Positions 1 through 10,157 of a stretch of 47,532 nt of DNA are shown here, one piece after another. Both the position numbers and the translations under genes were made by a program. The stretch's first letter is position 1, and every line of letters begins with the position of its first letter. The notes beneath the pieces are model-generated. The model was not told the origin of the DNA. It did not search any database and saw only the letters and a list, made by a program, of their open reading frames with translations. The stretch spans positions 1-47,532 of the forward strand of contig NZ_KB907826.1 of assembly GCF_000382225.1 (NCBI RefSeq), in the 5' to 3' direction. The stretch comes from Hymenobacter aerophilus DSM 13606. GTDB taxonomy: Bacteria; Bacteroidota; Bacteroidia; Cytophagales; Hymenobacteraceae.

Positions 1-53
1 TGGCGCATGGAAAGCGCGTGCTTTTGCATACGCAAGTCAGACAGTGATGCCAT
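1..53 (-). CDS. IS transposase first ORF, 5' fragment cut by the window edge
   Basis: Minus-strand ATG at 53. The 17 visible codons encode MASLSDLRMQKHALSMR, identical to the start of the ORF at 47280 on the other strand. The rest lies outside the window. It is the same gene as the right-hand copy, so its nature is judged from there. Confidence 0.7.
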   Translation of the reverse strand, partial: MASLSDLRMQKHALSMR

Positions 54-82
54 AAGTTAACCAAGTTTTTGGTCAACTTTTT

Positions 83-95
<13 letters not shown>
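1..95 (-). mobile_element. End of an insertion sequence, left copy (IS3-like, partial)
   Basis: Identical, base for base, to the reverse complement of 47238-47332. Identity stops exactly at 95/96, where the IS would begin with a terminal TG (read on the minus strand), as in IS3-family elements. The IS continues past base 1, so only its transposase-start end is seen. The family is inferred only from the TG terminus and the small helix-turn-helix first ORF. Confidence 0.85.
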
Positions 96-1327
<1,232 letters not shown>

Positions 1328-1426
1328 AAGAAGACGTAAGACCAATAAAGCAGCTAAGTTGCCTAGAACTCGCGCCCCAACCACTATGCTGCTGGCGTAA
1401 GTAGATGCCGACCCCGGTCGGGCCGG

Positions 1427-2428
1427 CTACATCCGGTGGCCGGGCATCGGCATGCCGGGCATTTCGTCCATGGCTTCCCCCGGCCGCATGGACAAGTCGC
1501 CGTAGCGGGCAGCCAGGTAGTAGCCTGCTGCCAGCATCAATACCGTAAGCAGGGTAACGAAGGCCTTGCGCCACCCCGAAACCTGCGCTTCCTCGTTCAG
1601 GTTCATGCCCGGAAGCACGGTGCTGTTGTGGCCGGAGTGGGTGGCAGTTGATGCGGTGGGTAGGCTGTTGGAACTTATGCGCATTGTATCCTTATTGTGG
1701 TCCATATGCGCTGGAGCGGCTTCTTCTTGTAGCGGGGAGCCACCGTGGCCCAGGGCCCGCTCGGTGCCCATGCCGTGTTTGAGCTTATTTTTGACCAGCC
1801 AGTAATTAACCGGATAGGCCACCACCACGCCAACCAGCGTGGCCGCCGACATGGAGGCCCAGAACCAGGGCGAGGTGGCTTCCATGGCCCGCATATCGCT
1901 CGTCATCAGAATAACCATGGTAAGTAGCATGCCAGCCATCATGGCGTTCATCGACATCCACTCCGGCAGCAAGGAGGTACGCAATGCTTCGCCATAGCTC
2001 ACGCCCATCATATCCTTCATAAACAGCGCCTGGAAGATGAGCAGGCCAAAAGCGAATCCAGCCACGTATTCCACCCAGATGTCTACGCCCATCCGCAGGC
2101 TGAAAAAGCTGGTGATGACCGCCGCCACGATAATGCCCGTGGCGTCGCCTGCCGCGCAGTGGATGGTGGAGCCCACTGCCTGCTTCCACAGCGGGGCGAT
2201 GAACTGCTCGTGGGTGCCCGGGGAGGGCTCGCGACAGGAAAACCAGTAAATCAGCAGCCCTACTGGCCCGGTATAAAGCAGGACGAGCACCCAGCCCCAT
2301 TTCATTACTTTCATCTCCGGAGTGCGCGTAAACAGGTCCCAGGCCACATAGGCAACAGATAACAGCGTGAGCCCAAACCAAATCCAGAGCGCCCAAGCCG
2401 GAGCCCAGGGGGTGTCGTGCATGTTCAT
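1427..2428 (-). CDS. DUF4396 family integral membrane protein
   Basis: A 333-aa membrane protein with about seven hydrophobic segments (roughly residues 10-28, 46-63, 95-112, 118-137, 158-175, 187-210 and 288-309). The SCREP and HCAAGDATG motifs are typical of DUF4396, a family often found beside copper genes. A hydrophilic His/Met-containing loop (~216-280) and a tail ending in MPGMPMPGHRM could bind soft metals. It lies 77 bp downstream of the DUF305 gene, but a strong terminator sits in the gap, so it may have its own promoter. A role in copper tolerance is inferred from context; the biochemical function of the family is not known to me. Confidence 0.8.
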   Translation of the reverse strand: MNMHDTPWAPAWALWIWFGLTLLSVAYVAWDLFTRTPEMKVMKWGWVLVLLYTGPVGLLIYWFSCREPSPGTHEQFIAPLWKQAVGSTIHCAAGDATGIIVAAVITSFFSLRMGVDIWVEYVAGFAFGLLIFQALFMKDMMGVSYGEALRTSLLPEWMSMNAMMAGMLLTMVILMTSDMRAMEATSPWFWASMSAATLVGVVVAYPVNYWLVKNKLKHGMGTERALGHGGSPLQEEAAPAHMDHNKDTMRISSNSLPTASTATHSGHNSTVLPGMNLNEEAQVSGWRKAFVTLLTVLMLAAGYYLAARYGDLSMRPGEAMDEMPGMPMPGHRM

Positions 2429-2447
2429 AGGAGTAGGGATAAGGATG

Positions 2448-2488
2448 AAAAAAAAAGGCAGCGGCCTGAATTGGTCCGCTGCCTTTTT
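2448..2488 (-). terminator. Intrinsic terminator after the DUF305 gene
   Basis: GGCAGCGG (2457-2464) pairs with CCGCTGCC (2476-2483). It is flanked by nine A on the left and five T on the right, so it can act in both directions. It lies 18 bp past the DUF305 stop in the minus direction. Confidence 0.85.
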
Positions 2489-2505
2489 AAAAGTTAAGCC
2501 GGGGC

Positions 2506-3141
2506 CTAGTAGCCCTTATTCTTGAGCAGCCATTCCTGCATCTCCTTGATTTCCATCATCTGCGAATCAATAATTTCCTGGCCCAAGACTTTGGTTTCCG
2601 GGTGGCGGCCCAGGTCCAGGATTGCTTGCGAGGTTTCGATGGCACTCTGGTGATGGTCCTGCATCAGCTGGGCAAAGTCGCGGTCGGTGTTGCCGGTAAT
2701 GACGCGCAGGTCGTTGGCGCGCATCATTTTCTCCATAGCCATCTTCTGGCGCGCATTGAACGCCGGCACAAGGGGCGTTTCAACCTTATGCCCGGCCAGG
2801 AACGTATTGAAGCGGGCAATTTCCGCTTTCTGGGCAGCAATGATGCGTGTCGCCAGGTCGCGCATCTGTGTGTCCTTTCCGTTTTTGAGCTCCTCCTGCG
2901 ACATGTCAATGGCACCCTGGTGGTGCATGACCATCATCATGGAGTAGTCCTGGTCGGGGTCCTGGGTTCTGGGCATCGCATCCATCATTTTCATCATGTC
3001 GTGCATGATGGTCATCATGGTGTTCTGGTCGTGGGCCTGCACTGCCAGGCTATCAGAATCGTCCTTGTTGCACGAAGAGACAGTCAGCGAAACGGAGGCC
3101 AGGGCCAGGGCTAACAGAGGAAGGCGGAGTAGCTTTTTCAT
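2506..3141 (-). CDS. DUF305 family lipoprotein
   Basis: A 211-aa protein with a lipoprotein signal (lipobox VSSC, Cys24), so it is probably anchored in an envelope membrane. Two DUF305 repeats are visible: MMMVMHHQGAIDMSQEEL, and later LMQDHHQSAIETSQ. Each has the conserved M/D-HHQ-A-x-x-x-S/M-Q pattern, with ferritin-like helices rich in His and Met. The family is widespread in copper islands and is thought to bind metal; the exact role is not settled. It is the first of three DUF305 proteins here (others at 8747 and 23428). It is transcribed alone, with a terminator just after it and 95 bp of non-coding DNA between it and the AraC gene upstream. Confidence 0.85.
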   Translation of the reverse strand: MKKLLRLPLLALALASVSLTVSSCNKDDSDSLAVQAHDQNTMMTIMHDMMKMMDAMPRTQDPDQDYSMMMVMHHQGAIDMSQEELKNGKDTQMRDLATRIIAAQKAEIARFNTFLAGHKVETPLVPAFNARQKMAMEKMMRANDLRVITGNTDRDFAQLMQDHHQSAIETSQAILDLGRHPETKVLGQEIIDSQMMEIKEMQEWLLKNKGY

Positions 3142-3236
3142 AAATCAGGTTGGAATGACGATTTTTTGATGGCTAAAACGCAGTGCCTGCAGCCAGGATT
3201 TATGTGAACGAACCTGCCGCTTACATAATTTGCGGC

Positions 3237-3872
3237 TCAAATCAACGAATCCAGCCCGCGGCGGGCGGCGGGGCCGGGGCCAAGCTGCTGGAAGTCGGTC
3301 GGCGTTAGGCCGGTTACCTGCCGGAACTGCCGCGAGAGGTGCGCCGGGCTGCTGTAGCCCAGTTGCTGCGCTACTTCGGCCATGCTCATCTCAGCGTAGC
3401 TGATGAGCTCCTTGGCCCGCTCCACTTTCTGGCGGATAGTGAACTTCTCAATCGTCAGGCCTTCGGAGGCGGAGAATAAGTGGGACAGGTAGTGGTAGTC
3501 CTTCCCCAGGTGCTCGACCAGGTAATCGGAGTAGTTGAGCAGCCGCGGGCTCGGCGGAGGGTAGTGAATCAGGGCGACCAGCAGGGTTTTAATGCGGTCT
3601 ACCAGCTGGTCCTGGGGGTCTTCCAGCAGCTCGAAGCCTGCCTCGTGTAAGCGGCTCCGGATGGCCGCCCAGTCAGGGGCCGCGCCGTCGGGCGTTGATA
3701 CGTCGGCTTCGCCCAGCGCCACGCGGTGGACCTGTAGTCCCAGGGCCGCCAGGTCTTCGTCTACCACCCGGATGCACTGGGGGCAGACCATGTTCTTAAT
3801 CAGCAGCCGGTACGCGCCCGGCGGCGGCAGCACGTGGGCGATACTGACGTCGACTTTCATAGGATGCCGCAT
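3237..3872 (-). CDS. AraC-type regulator with N-terminal HMA-like metal domain
   Basis: A 211-aa protein. Residues ~20-85 form an HMA-like fold with KNMVCPQC, a CxxC soft-metal site. Residues ~110-205 are a two-helix-turn-helix AraC domain (MAEVAQQLGYSSPAHLSRQF, then TGLTPTDF). The N-terminus probably binds Cu(I) or a related ion and switches DNA binding; this is inferred from architecture. Its ATG overlaps the stop of the cupredoxin gene (TAATG at 3870-3874), so it is translationally coupled and is the last gene of copA-cupredoxin-regulator. A paralogue at 16500 has lost the second cysteine. There is no effector domain of the usual sugar type. Confidence 0.85.
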   Translation of the reverse strand: MRHPMKVDVSIAHVLPPPGAYRLLIKNMVCPQCIRVVDEDLAALGLQVHRVALGEADVSTPDGAAPDWAAIRSRLHEAGFELLEDPQDQLVDRIKTLLVALIHYPPPSPRLLNYSDYLVEHLGKDYHYLSHLFSASEGLTIEKFTIRQKVERAKELISYAEMSMAEVAQQLGYSSPAHLSRQFRQVTGLTPTDFQQLGPGPAARRGLDSLI

Positions 3873-4249
3873 TATTTCACCACCAGGCTGCCCCGCAGCA
3901 TGCCCATTCCGCAGGTGAACGTAAACGTGCCCGCCTTTTCGGGCAGCAGCTCCACCAGCGTGGTTTTGAAGGCCGGCAGGTCGCGGCGGATGCTGAAGTC
4001 GGGCATCAGCAGCTCCTCCGAGCAGCTATTCTCCTCGTCGCGGTAGAAGCTGAGCTGCACGGGCTTGCCTTTTTCGACCTCAATAATGTCGGGTGAATAG
4101 CCGCCCTTAACGGTGATATCCACCTCCTGCACGCCGCTCGATGAAGAAACGGCGCTGGTCGTCTGGCGGGCCGAGAAGAAGAAGTACCACACGACAAACG
4201 CCGCCAGGCCCAAGCCGACGATGGTAACGATGATTTGAGAAGTATCCAT
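3872..4249 (-). CDS. Membrane-anchored cupredoxin-domain protein
   Basis: A 125-aa protein with one N-terminal membrane anchor (residues ~5-26), a Ser-rich linker and a C-terminal cupredoxin-like beta sandwich (VDITVKGGYSPDIIEVEKGK to the end). The usual copper loop is replaced by FTCGMGML near the C-terminus, with a second Cys in ENSCSEELLMPDF. This suggests a Cys/Met site rather than a classical blue-copper His site. It is probably periplasmic, receiving or buffering Cu near CopA. It begins 12 bp after copA and overlaps the regulator by three bases. Confidence 0.8.
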   Translation of the reverse strand: MDTSQIIVTIVGLGLAAFVVWYFFFSARQTTSAVSSSSGVQEVDITVKGGYSPDIIEVEKGKPVQLSFYRDEENSCSEELLMPDFSIRRDLPAFKTTLVELLPEKAGTFTFTCGMGMLRGSLVVK

Positions 4250-4261
4250 GATAGGCGAGAG

Positions 4262-6526
4262 TTAGTGGTTGTCGAAGGAGCGCAGGCGCAGCGAGTTAGT
4301 GAGCACCGAAACCGAGCTGAGGGCCATGGCGGCCGCTGCCAGCATGGGCGAGAGCAGGATGCCAAAGAAGGGGTAGAGCAGCCCGGCCGCCACGGGAATG
4401 CCCAGCGTGTTGTAGATAAAGGCGAAAAACAGGTTCTGCTTGATGGTGCGGATGGTCTGACGGCTCAACTCGATGGCCGTGACCACGCCGTTCAAATCGG
4501 AGCGCATGAGCGTAATGCCGGCCGCTTCCATGGCCACGTCGGTACCTGAGCCCACGGCCAGGCCAATGTCGGCCTGGGCCAGGGCGGGTGCGTCGTTGAT
4601 ACCGTCGCCGACCATAGCCACGATGCGGCCTTCACCCTGCAGCTCCTTGACCTTGCCGGCCTTGTCGGCCGGAAGTACCTCGGCGAAGTAGCGCGTAATG
4701 CCCACCTGGCCCGCCACCTGGGCGGCCGTCTGGGGGTTGTCGCCCGTCATCATCACCACCTCGATGCCCAGGGCCTGGAGCTTTTTGATGGCGGCCACCG
4801 ACGTGTCGCGCACCGTATCGGCGACGCCCAGCAGGCCCACGGCCTGCCCGGCGACAGCCACATAAAGCACGGTTCGGGCCTGGCTCAGCAGCTGCTCAGC
4901 CTGGGCAGTCAGCTCGGGCGATAGGTCAATGCCCTCTTCAGCTAGCAGGCGGCGGTTGCCGATGAGCACGGCCTGGCCATCCACGGTGGCGGCGGCGCCT
5001 TTACCTTCCACGGCCCGGAAGTCGGTGGCCGTCATTTTATCCCCGCTCTGGTCGTCGGCGTGGCGCACCACGGCCTCGGCCAGCGGGTGCTCGCTCTGCC
5101 GCTCCACGGCGGCCACCACCTGCAACAGGCGCGGAGCGTCCTGGCCAGGCGCCACGAAGTCGGTTACCGCCGGCTCGCCCTTGGTAATAGTACCGGTTTT
5201 ATCCAGCAGCACGGTGTTTACTTGGTAGGCCTTTTCGAGGGCCTCGGCGTTGCGGATGAGCACGCCATGCTCGGCCCCCTTGCCAGTACTGACCATAATG
5301 GCCGTGGGCGTGGCCAGGCCCAGCGCGCAGGGGCAGGCAATAATGAGCACGGCCACGAAGTTGACCAGCGCCAGCGGCAGGCGCGTGTCCGCCGGGGCCA
5401 GGTCAAACCACAGCACGAACGTGAGAATGGAAATGACCACCACCGTGGGCACGAAGATGGCGCTGACCTTGTCGGCCAGCCGCTGAATGGGGGCGCGGCT
5501 TCCCTGGGCATCTTCCACCAGCTTCACAATCTGCGAAAGCATGGTATCGGCCCCAACTTTGGTTACCTCGAAGCGGAAGGAGCCGGTTTTGTTGAGCGTG
5601 GCCCCAAATACGGGGTCGCCGGTTTTCTTTTCTACGGGCAGGCTTTCGCCGGTGAGCATGGCCTCATCCACGGCCGACTGCCCCTCGGTAATGCGGCCAT
5701 CGGTGGCCACTTTTTCGCCGGGGCGCACCACCACGATGTCGCCGAGCTGCACCTGCTCAATGGGTACATCCGCTTCCTGGCCACCGGAGCGCACCACGCG
5801 GGCGGTTTTGGCCTGCAGGCCAATGAGGCTGCGCATGGCGGCCGAGGTCTGCGTTTTGGCCCGCAGCTCCATTACCTTGCCCAGCAGAATAAGGGCAATG
5901 ATAGTGGCCGTGGTATCGTAGTACACTTCGGGCATCAGGCCCCGGCTGGTGAAGAAATCCGGCACCACGGTAGCAGCCAGACTGTAGAGAAATGCCGCGC
6001 CGGTACCCACGGCAATGAGCGTATCCATGTTGGCCGACCGGTGCTTGAAGCCGTTCCAGGCCGACACGTAGAACTCGCGCCCGCTGTAGAGCAGCACGGG
6101 CAGCGTGAGTAGGAGCAGGGCGTAATTCAGCAAGGGCATGTTTACCCGCGCCATCATGGCCGGCCAGAGCATCAGCATACTCAGTGGCATGATGATTATG
6201 GCCAGGACCGTGGCCACCCAGAAGCGGCGCTTGAGCTTCTGGTAGGCCAGGGCCTTCTGGCGGTCGATTTCGTCGCTACGCTCGGCCGCGCTGGTATCGG
6301 GCGCGCGCTCCAGCACGCCATAGCCGGCATTGACCACGGCTTCCTTGAGAGTAGCTGGGCTGGCCTGGCCGGGAACGTATTGGATGGTAGCCTTCTCGGT
6401 GGCGAAATTAACCAGCGCGCTCTGCACGCCGGGGGCCCGGCTCAGCGACTTTTCGATGGCCGAGGCGCAGGAGGCGCAGGTCATGCCTTCGATGTCGAGG
6501 GTTTCAGTTTTGGTGGCGGGTTCCAT
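4262..6526 (-). CDS. copA: Copper-exporting P1B-type ATPase CopA
   Basis: A 754-aa inner-membrane pump that exports Cu(I) from the cytoplasm using ATP. Visible parts in order: one HMA domain with GMTCASC (Cys17, Cys20), a membrane bundle, the TGES actuator motif, the CPC transport motif (~397-399) in [16 protein letters not shown] with the phosphorylated Asp (~440), SEHP of the nucleotide domain, GDGINDAP (~638-645), and C-terminal membrane helices. CPC with a single HMA is the Cu(I)/Ag(I) class. It leads the minus-strand operon with the cupredoxin and HMA/AraC regulator, and diverges from the first cus cluster across a 422-bp intergenic region. The length is normal for the family. Confidence 0.95.
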   Translation of the reverse strand: MEPATKTETLDIEGMTCASCASAIEKSLSRAPGVQSALVNFATEKATIQYVPGQASPATLKEAVVNAGYGVLERAPDTSAAERSDEIDRQKALAYQKLKRRFWVATVLAIIIMPLSMLMLWPAMMARVNMPLLNYALLLLTLPVLLYSGREFYVSAWNGFKHRSANMDTLIAVGTGAAFLYSLAATVVPDFFTSRGLMPEVYYDTTATIIALILLGKVMELRAKTQTSAAMRSLIGLQAKTARVVRSGGQEADVPIEQVQLGDIVVVRPGEKVATDGRITEGQSAVDEAMLTGESLPVEKKTGDPVFGATLNKTGSFRFEVTKVGADTMLSQIVKLVEDAQGSRAPIQRLADKVSAIFVPTVVVISILTFVLWFDLAPADTRLPLALVNFVAVLIIACPCALGLATPTAIMVSTGKGAEHGVLIRNAEALEKAYQVNTVLLDKTGTITKGEPAVTDFVAPGQDAPRLLQVVAAVERQSEHPLAEAVVRHADDQSGDKMTATDFRAVEGKGAAATVDGQAVLIGNRRLLAEEGIDLSPELTAQAEQLLSQARTVLYVAVAGQAVGLLGVADTVRDTSVAAIKKLQALGIEVVMMTGDNPQTAAQVAGQVGITRYFAEVLPADKAGKVKELQGEGRIVAMVGDGINDAPALAQADIGLAVGSGTDVAMEAAGITLMRSDLNGVVTAIELSRQTIRTIKQNLFFAFIYNTLGIPVAAGLLYPFFGILLSPMLAAAAMALSSVSVLTNSLRLRSFDNH

Positions 6527-6948
6527 GAGTAGTTATGTATAAAACAGGGTAGCAACCTTTTAGCCGGTTGGCCAAGCGTTACCATCCCTCTACAAAGAAA
6601 CGGCTTACCGCGGCCGGGGTTGGTACTGAATCCGGCCACAGAATAGCATAATTTGACGGATACCCTGAAGAAAACCGTCCTACAGACCAAGGAGGCATTT
6701 CTTACCGCTACTCCAGATAAGGCATGCAAAATTGCGGCGGCCACTTGTATAATTTTGTGCTCGGCGGGCAGCCCGCACGCGAGGCCTAACCTGCTAATTG
6801 CCAGGCGTAGCCTCAGAATGAACCCTTTGGCGCAATAAATCAGTTAGAATAAGACAAGTAGCATCACCTTCTACTGGCATTACCAGTGGGCAGCCCGTCA
6901 GCTTTTTCGGGATATAAGCCTATTTTTGCAGTTGCTTCGTGCTCATTT
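6527..6948. promoter_or_regulatory. Divergent control region between copA and the first cus cluster
   Basis: A 422-bp non-coding region. Plus-strand -7 boxes of the Bacteroidota type occur at 6750-6757 (TAATTTTG) and 6921-6928 (TATTTTTG). The palindromic decamer GGGCAGCCCG occurs twice, at 6766-6775 and 6888-6897; the second copy is just upstream of the downstream -35-equivalent region. Short hairpins lie at ~6780-6814 and ~6872-6891. I found no convincing minus-strand box for copA. Operator function is a guess; the repeats themselves are seen directly. Confidence 0.5.
6921..6928 (+). promoter_or_regulatory. Bacteroidota-type -7 box for the first cus cluster
   Basis: TATTTTTG matches TAnnTTTG exactly and lies 20 bp before the ATG at 6949. 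A T-rich stretch (CTTTTT, ~6902) sits about where the -33 element would be. The spacing would give a very short leader. Confidence 0.5.
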
Positions 6949-7422
6949 ATGTTCCGTAACCTGTTCCCCTTCCGCCGTTTGCTGGCGACGAGCTTTCTGC
7001 TCGTCTTCATCAACGTGTTCGTGGGGCAGTGTGTATGCGCGATAGTGAATCCGGAGCCAGCGATGCAGATGGCAGTGGCGGACCACCCCGTTGCGGCTAA
7101 ACCAGCGCACCCGGGCTGCCCGGGCCACGGGGCCGTAGCCGAACACTCTACCAAGCCGGACCAGCACCCTGCCAAGTCGGCCGGCAGTCAGGATGACTGC
7201 TGCAAGGATAATTCGGCGGCGCTGCTTTCGGCGCTGACGACCCCGGCTCAAAAGGCCCTGTTTACCCCCGCGCCGGCCGTGCTGCCGACAGCCATAGAAT
7301 TTCATTACCGCCCCTTGGCGGGCAAGTGGGACCAGACGGCTACCGTTGCGCTGGTTCCGCCGCGGCAGCTAAAACCCAAAATTCCGGACATCCGGATTTA
7401 CATTCAGTCGCTGACTGTCTGA
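6949..7422 (+). CDS. Small exported Cys/His-containing protein
   Basis: A 157-aa protein. The start is set at the ATG at 6949 because it opens a signal peptide (LLATSFLLVFINVFVGQCVC); an upstream ATG at 6886 would bury it. The mature part has His-Pro-rich stretches and DDCCKD, and ends in a PPRQLKPKIPDIRIY tail. The CC motif and a proline tail resemble the small HYC_CC_PP and DUF6660 proteins at 36658 and 24104, although overall similarity is low. It is the first gene of the copper RND cluster, 20 bp after a -7 box. A role in periplasmic metal binding or sensing is inferred. Confidence 0.65.
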   Translation: MFRNLFPFRRLLATSFLLVFINVFVGQCVCAIVNPEPAMQMAVADHPVAAKPAHPGCPGHGAVAEHSTKPDQHPAKSAGSQDDCCKDNSAALLSALTTPAQKALFTPAPAVLPTAIEFHYRPLAGKWDQTATVALVPPRQLKPKIPDIRIYIQSLTV

Positions 7423-7438
7423 TTCTTTCGACGCGCTG

Positions 7439-7484
7439 AGGCTCGCGCCGGCATAGCTACGCTATGTCCGGGGCGGGCCTTTTC
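7439..7484 (+). terminator. Long hairpin with T-tract after the first gene of the cus cluster
   Basis: A near-perfect stem of about 18 bp (GGCTCGCGCCGG-CATAGC against GCTATGTCCGGGGCGGGCC) with loop TAC, followed by TTTTCGTTTG. It may act as a partial terminator or attenuator between 6949-7422 and the genes downstream. Confidence 0.6.
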
Positions 7485-7550
7485 GTTTGCTCGTCCGCGC
7501 GGCCTGGCCGCGCCCCTCCTCCCTTATTTCCTGGTTTTACCGCCCCTGCA

Positions 7551-7682
7551 ATGAAGAGTTGTTGTGAGGCGGCCAGTGGCTCGGCCCCGTCGGGGCCAGG
7601 TCGCCGCTGGCCCTCCTACCTGCTCTACGCCGTAGTGGCTGCCGCCCTGGGCTTCGTGCTCTGGCAGCAGTGGCAGGCGTAG
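7551..7682 (+). CDS. 43-aa single-span membrane peptide with N-terminal CC
   Basis: Starting from the internal ATG at 7551, the product begins MKSCCEAASG and continues into one hydrophobic helix (YLLYAVVAAALGFVLW), ending QQWQA. A longer reading from 7464 has no natural start. Similar tiny CC-plus-helix proteins are, as I recall, common in Bacteroidota copper loci. The Cys pair probably faces the cytoplasm or the membrane surface and could bind Cu(I). It sits 60 bp before the HMBD lipoprotein. Confidence 0.6.
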   Translation: MKSCCEAASGSAPSGPGRRWPSYLLYAVVAAALGFVLWQQWQA

Positions 7683-7742
7683 CCTTCCGGGCCCTGGCCG
7701 GGCCCTATTTCCCACCGTTTTCCGCCATTTCCCTCTTTCTAT

Positions 7743-8699
7743 ATGAAGCGCCTATTTGTTCCGCTGCTGGCCGTGGTCAGCCTGTTTACCGTTGCCGGCT
7801 GCTCATCCGATACAGCTTCGAGCAGTGACACCGTTACCACGCCCACCGAAGGCCCCGCGGCGGGTACCGACGAGCACGCCGGTGGCCACATCTATTCCTG
7901 CCCCATGCACCCGGAGGTGACCAGCACCAAGGCGGGCGAAACGTGCCCCAAGTGCGGCATGAACCTGGAGCACACCGACCTGCCCGCCAGCAACGGCAAG
8001 ACCTACCAGATGAAGTTTACCCCCCAGCCCATGCAGCTGGTAGCCGGGCAACCCGCTAAACTTTCTTTCACCCCCCAGGAAACCGGCAACGAAGCCGCGC
8101 CGGTGCCGCTGGCCGTGGTGCACGAGAAGAAGATTCACCTGATTATCGTCAGCAAAGACCTCTCGCAGTTCTACCACGAACACCCCGAGTACACGGCTCA
8201 GGGCGACTACCAAGTGGATTACACCTTCCCTAAAGGTGGTGAGTTCGTGCTGTTCCAGGACTACTCGCCCACCGGGGGCGGCCACCAGCTGGGCCGCCAG
8301 CCCGTGACGGTGCAGGGGCCGAAATACGCGCCCGTCAAGTTCAAAAACGACGATATGGCCTGGGAGCAGGATGGCTATACGGCCACGCTGGCCTTCGATA
8401 AACCACTGAATACCGGCCAGCTGCTGGGCATGAAAATCGTCATCAGCAAAAACGGCCAGCCCGTAACCGACCTCGACAACTACCTGGGCGCGCTGGGCCA
8501 CGTGGTGGTCATCAGCGAAGACACCGAGCGCTACCTGCACGTGCATCCGAACGACCAGGCCGACAAAGGCCCCGCTATCGGCTTCAACACCAACTTCGAG
8601 GCGCCCGGCCTCTACCGCGTGTTCCTGCAGTTCAACCACGCCGGCAAAATCCACACCGGCGACTTTACCATCAATGTAAAAGGCCCGGCCGCCAGCTAG
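7743..8699 (+). CDS. Lipoprotein with heavy-metal-binding domain (HMBD)
   Basis: A 318-aa lipoprotein (lipobox VAGC, Cys20). A short HMBD at residues 51-78 reads YSCPMHPEVTSTKAG, then CPKCGM. The remaining ~240 residues form two beta-rich repeats with His-containing motifs (YHEHPEY, and later YLHVHPN), like DUF-type proteins of Bacteroidota copper loci. It is probably a periplasmic Cu/Ag-binding protein supplying the CusCBA pump encoded downstream. The gene is followed by DUF305 at 47 bp. Confidence 0.8.
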   Translation: MKRLFVPLLAVVSLFTVAGCSSDTASSSDTVTTPTEGPAAGTDEHAGGHIYSCPMHPEVTSTKAGETCPKCGMNLEHTDLPASNGKTYQMKFTPQPMQLVAGQPAKLSFTPQETGNEAAPVPLAVVHEKKIHLIIVSKDLSQFYHEHPEYTAQGDYQVDYTFPKGGEFVLFQDYSPTGGGHQLGRQPVTVQGPKYAPVKFKNDDMAWEQDGYTATLAFDKPLNTGQLLGMKIVISKNGQPVTDLDNYLGALGHVVVISEDTERYLHVHPNDQADKGPAIGFNTNFEAPGLYRVFLQFNHAGKIHTGDFTINVKGPAAS

Positions 8700-8746
8700 G
8701 CGGTTCTTTCGGTCGCGCTTTTTCCCTTCACTAATCCCCTGAACTC

Positions 8747-9451
8747 ATGAAAACCCAAGCATTTCTTTTTGCCCTGCTGTGCTCCGGCACGTTGCTGCTG
8801 AGCAGCTGCGACACTAAAACCGCCACGGAAACCGGCGCCGCCACGGAAACCGGCGCGGCCGACGACATGGCCCCGATGGACCACTCGACGATGGACCACT
8901 CCACGATGGGCGGCGACTCGCCCCTGAAGGCCTCAATGGATGAGATGATGGCCAAGATGGACGCCATGAAAATGAAGGGTAACACCGACCATGACTTTGC
9001 CCACATGATGCTGGAGCACCACAAAGGCGCGGTGGCCATGGCCGAAATCGAGCTGCGCGACGGCAAGGACGCCACTATGCGGCAGATGGCCGAGAGAATT
9101 AAGGCCGACCAGCAGCAGGAAATCGGGGAGCTGGAAGCCGTGGCCACCCGCCTCGACAATGCCCCGACCAACTACAAGCCCCAAGACCCGAATGACCCGT
9201 TCACGGCCCAGATGAAGACGTCGATGACAACCATGATGCAGAACACGTCGGCTACCGTGGCTAACCCGGACATGAACTTCAATATGATGATGACGACTCA
9301 CCACCAGAGCGCCATGGATATGGCCAAAGCTGAAGTGACCCACGGCAAAGACAGCAAGCTCAAGGCAATGGCTGAGAAGATGATTGATACTCAGCAGAAG
9401 GAAATAGACGCCTTCAAGACCTGGCATGCCCAGAATGCCGACAAAATGTAG
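8747..9451 (+). CDS. DUF305 family lipoprotein
   Basis: A 234-aa protein with lipobox LLSSC (Cys21), a Thr/Ala linker with MDHSTMDHSTM, and two DUF305 repeats (AHMMLEHHKGAVAMAEIEL, and MMMTTHHQSAMDMAKAEV). It is Met- and His-rich throughout, consistent with Cu(I) binding in the periplasm; this is inferred. It has the same architecture as the protein at 2506 but is longer in the linker. It is part of the cus cluster, 48 bp before the next gene. Confidence 0.85.
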   Translation: MKTQAFLFALLCSGTLLLSSCDTKTATETGAATETGAADDMAPMDHSTMDHSTMGGDSPLKASMDEMMAKMDAMKMKGNTDHDFAHMMLEHHKGAVAMAEIELRDGKDATMRQMAERIKADQQQEIGELEAVATRLDNAPTNYKPQDPNDPFTAQMKTSMTTMMQNTSATVANPDMNFNMMMTTHHQSAMDMAKAEVTHGKDSKLKAMAEKMIDTQQKEIDAFKTWHAQNADKM

Positions 9452-9499
9452 CCTTCCGCGCTTCCTGCTTTTTTCTCTCAACCCACTTTTCGTTTTCCC

Positions 9500-10054
9500 A
9501 TGAAGATTTCCCAAATCCTGCTCGCCGCCGCCCTCGTGGCCACCGCTTCTTTCTCGGCCCAGGCCCAGCACAGCCACCAGCCCGGCGCAGCCGCGCATGG
9601 CAATAAAGCGGCCGGCGAAACCCACGCCCATCAGTCGCCCCACGGGGGTGTAGTCCGGACAGCCGGCGCCTACCATTTGGAGCTGGTGCAGCAGACCGGC
9701 GAAGTACACGTGTACCTGCTCGATGGCAAGGAGGCCCCCATGGCCCTCACAGGCACCACCGGCACGGTAATGCTGCTGACCACGGCCGGCAAAACCAGCA
9801 CGGTAGCCCTGACAACCGCCGGCGACCACCTCGTAGCGCAGGTTCCGGCTGGCATCACCGTACGCACGGCTATTGTCAGCCTGAAAGCCCAGGGCAAGTC
9901 GCTTTCGGCCCGCTTTGAGAAGCTGGACGGGGCGGCTAAAACCAGCAAGGCCGCGGGGCCTGCTTACGAGTGCCCCATGCAGTGCGAAGGCAGCGCCAGC
10001 GACAAGCCCGGCTCGTGCCCGAAGTGCGGCATGGCCCTCGTGAAAAAGGCGTAG
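9500..10054 (+). CDS. Periplasmic protein with C-terminal HMBD
   Basis: A 184-aa protein with signal peptide (cleavage near AQAQ, ~22) and a His-rich start (HSHQPG, then HAHQSPHGG). A beta-rich middle follows, then an HMBD at ~156-184 reading YECPMQCEGSASDKPGSC, then CPKCGM. The His after CPM is replaced by Gln-Cys and a short insert lengthens the loop, unlike the other five HMBDs in the window. It is probably a soluble copper carrier for CusB. It is followed by two small hairpins and then cusC. Confidence 0.75.
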   Translation: MKISQILLAAALVATASFSAQAQHSHQPGAAAHGNKAAGETHAHQSPHGGVVRTAGAYHLELVQQTGEVHVYLLDGKEAPMALTGTTGTVMLLTTAGKTSTVALTTAGDHLVAQVPAGITVRTAIVSLKAQGKSLSARFEKLDGAAKTSKAAGPAYECPMQCEGSASDKPGSCPKCGMALVKKA

Positions 10055-10068
10055 GCGGAGCCTGTTTT

Positions 10069-10135
10069 TCGGACGCCCGGCGTCCGGAACCTCTCCGTCC
10101 CGGGCCGTCTGCTGCTGCAACAGCGGGCGGCCCAT
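10069..10135 (+). repeat. Two GC-rich hairpins before cusC
   Basis: GGACGCC / GGCGTCC (10071-10085), then a longer stem (GGGCCGTCTGCTG pairing with CAGCGGGCGGCCC, ~10102-10133). There is no T-tract, so mRNA stabilisation or processing is as likely as termination. Confidence 0.45.
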
Positions 10136-10157
10136 CGGCGGATCCTAACCTGACATT

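Noticed and set aside
5060..6112. 350-aa open frame antisense to copA
   Set aside because: The copA frame is complete with all motifs; this frame has low-complexity His/Gly composition and no start context.
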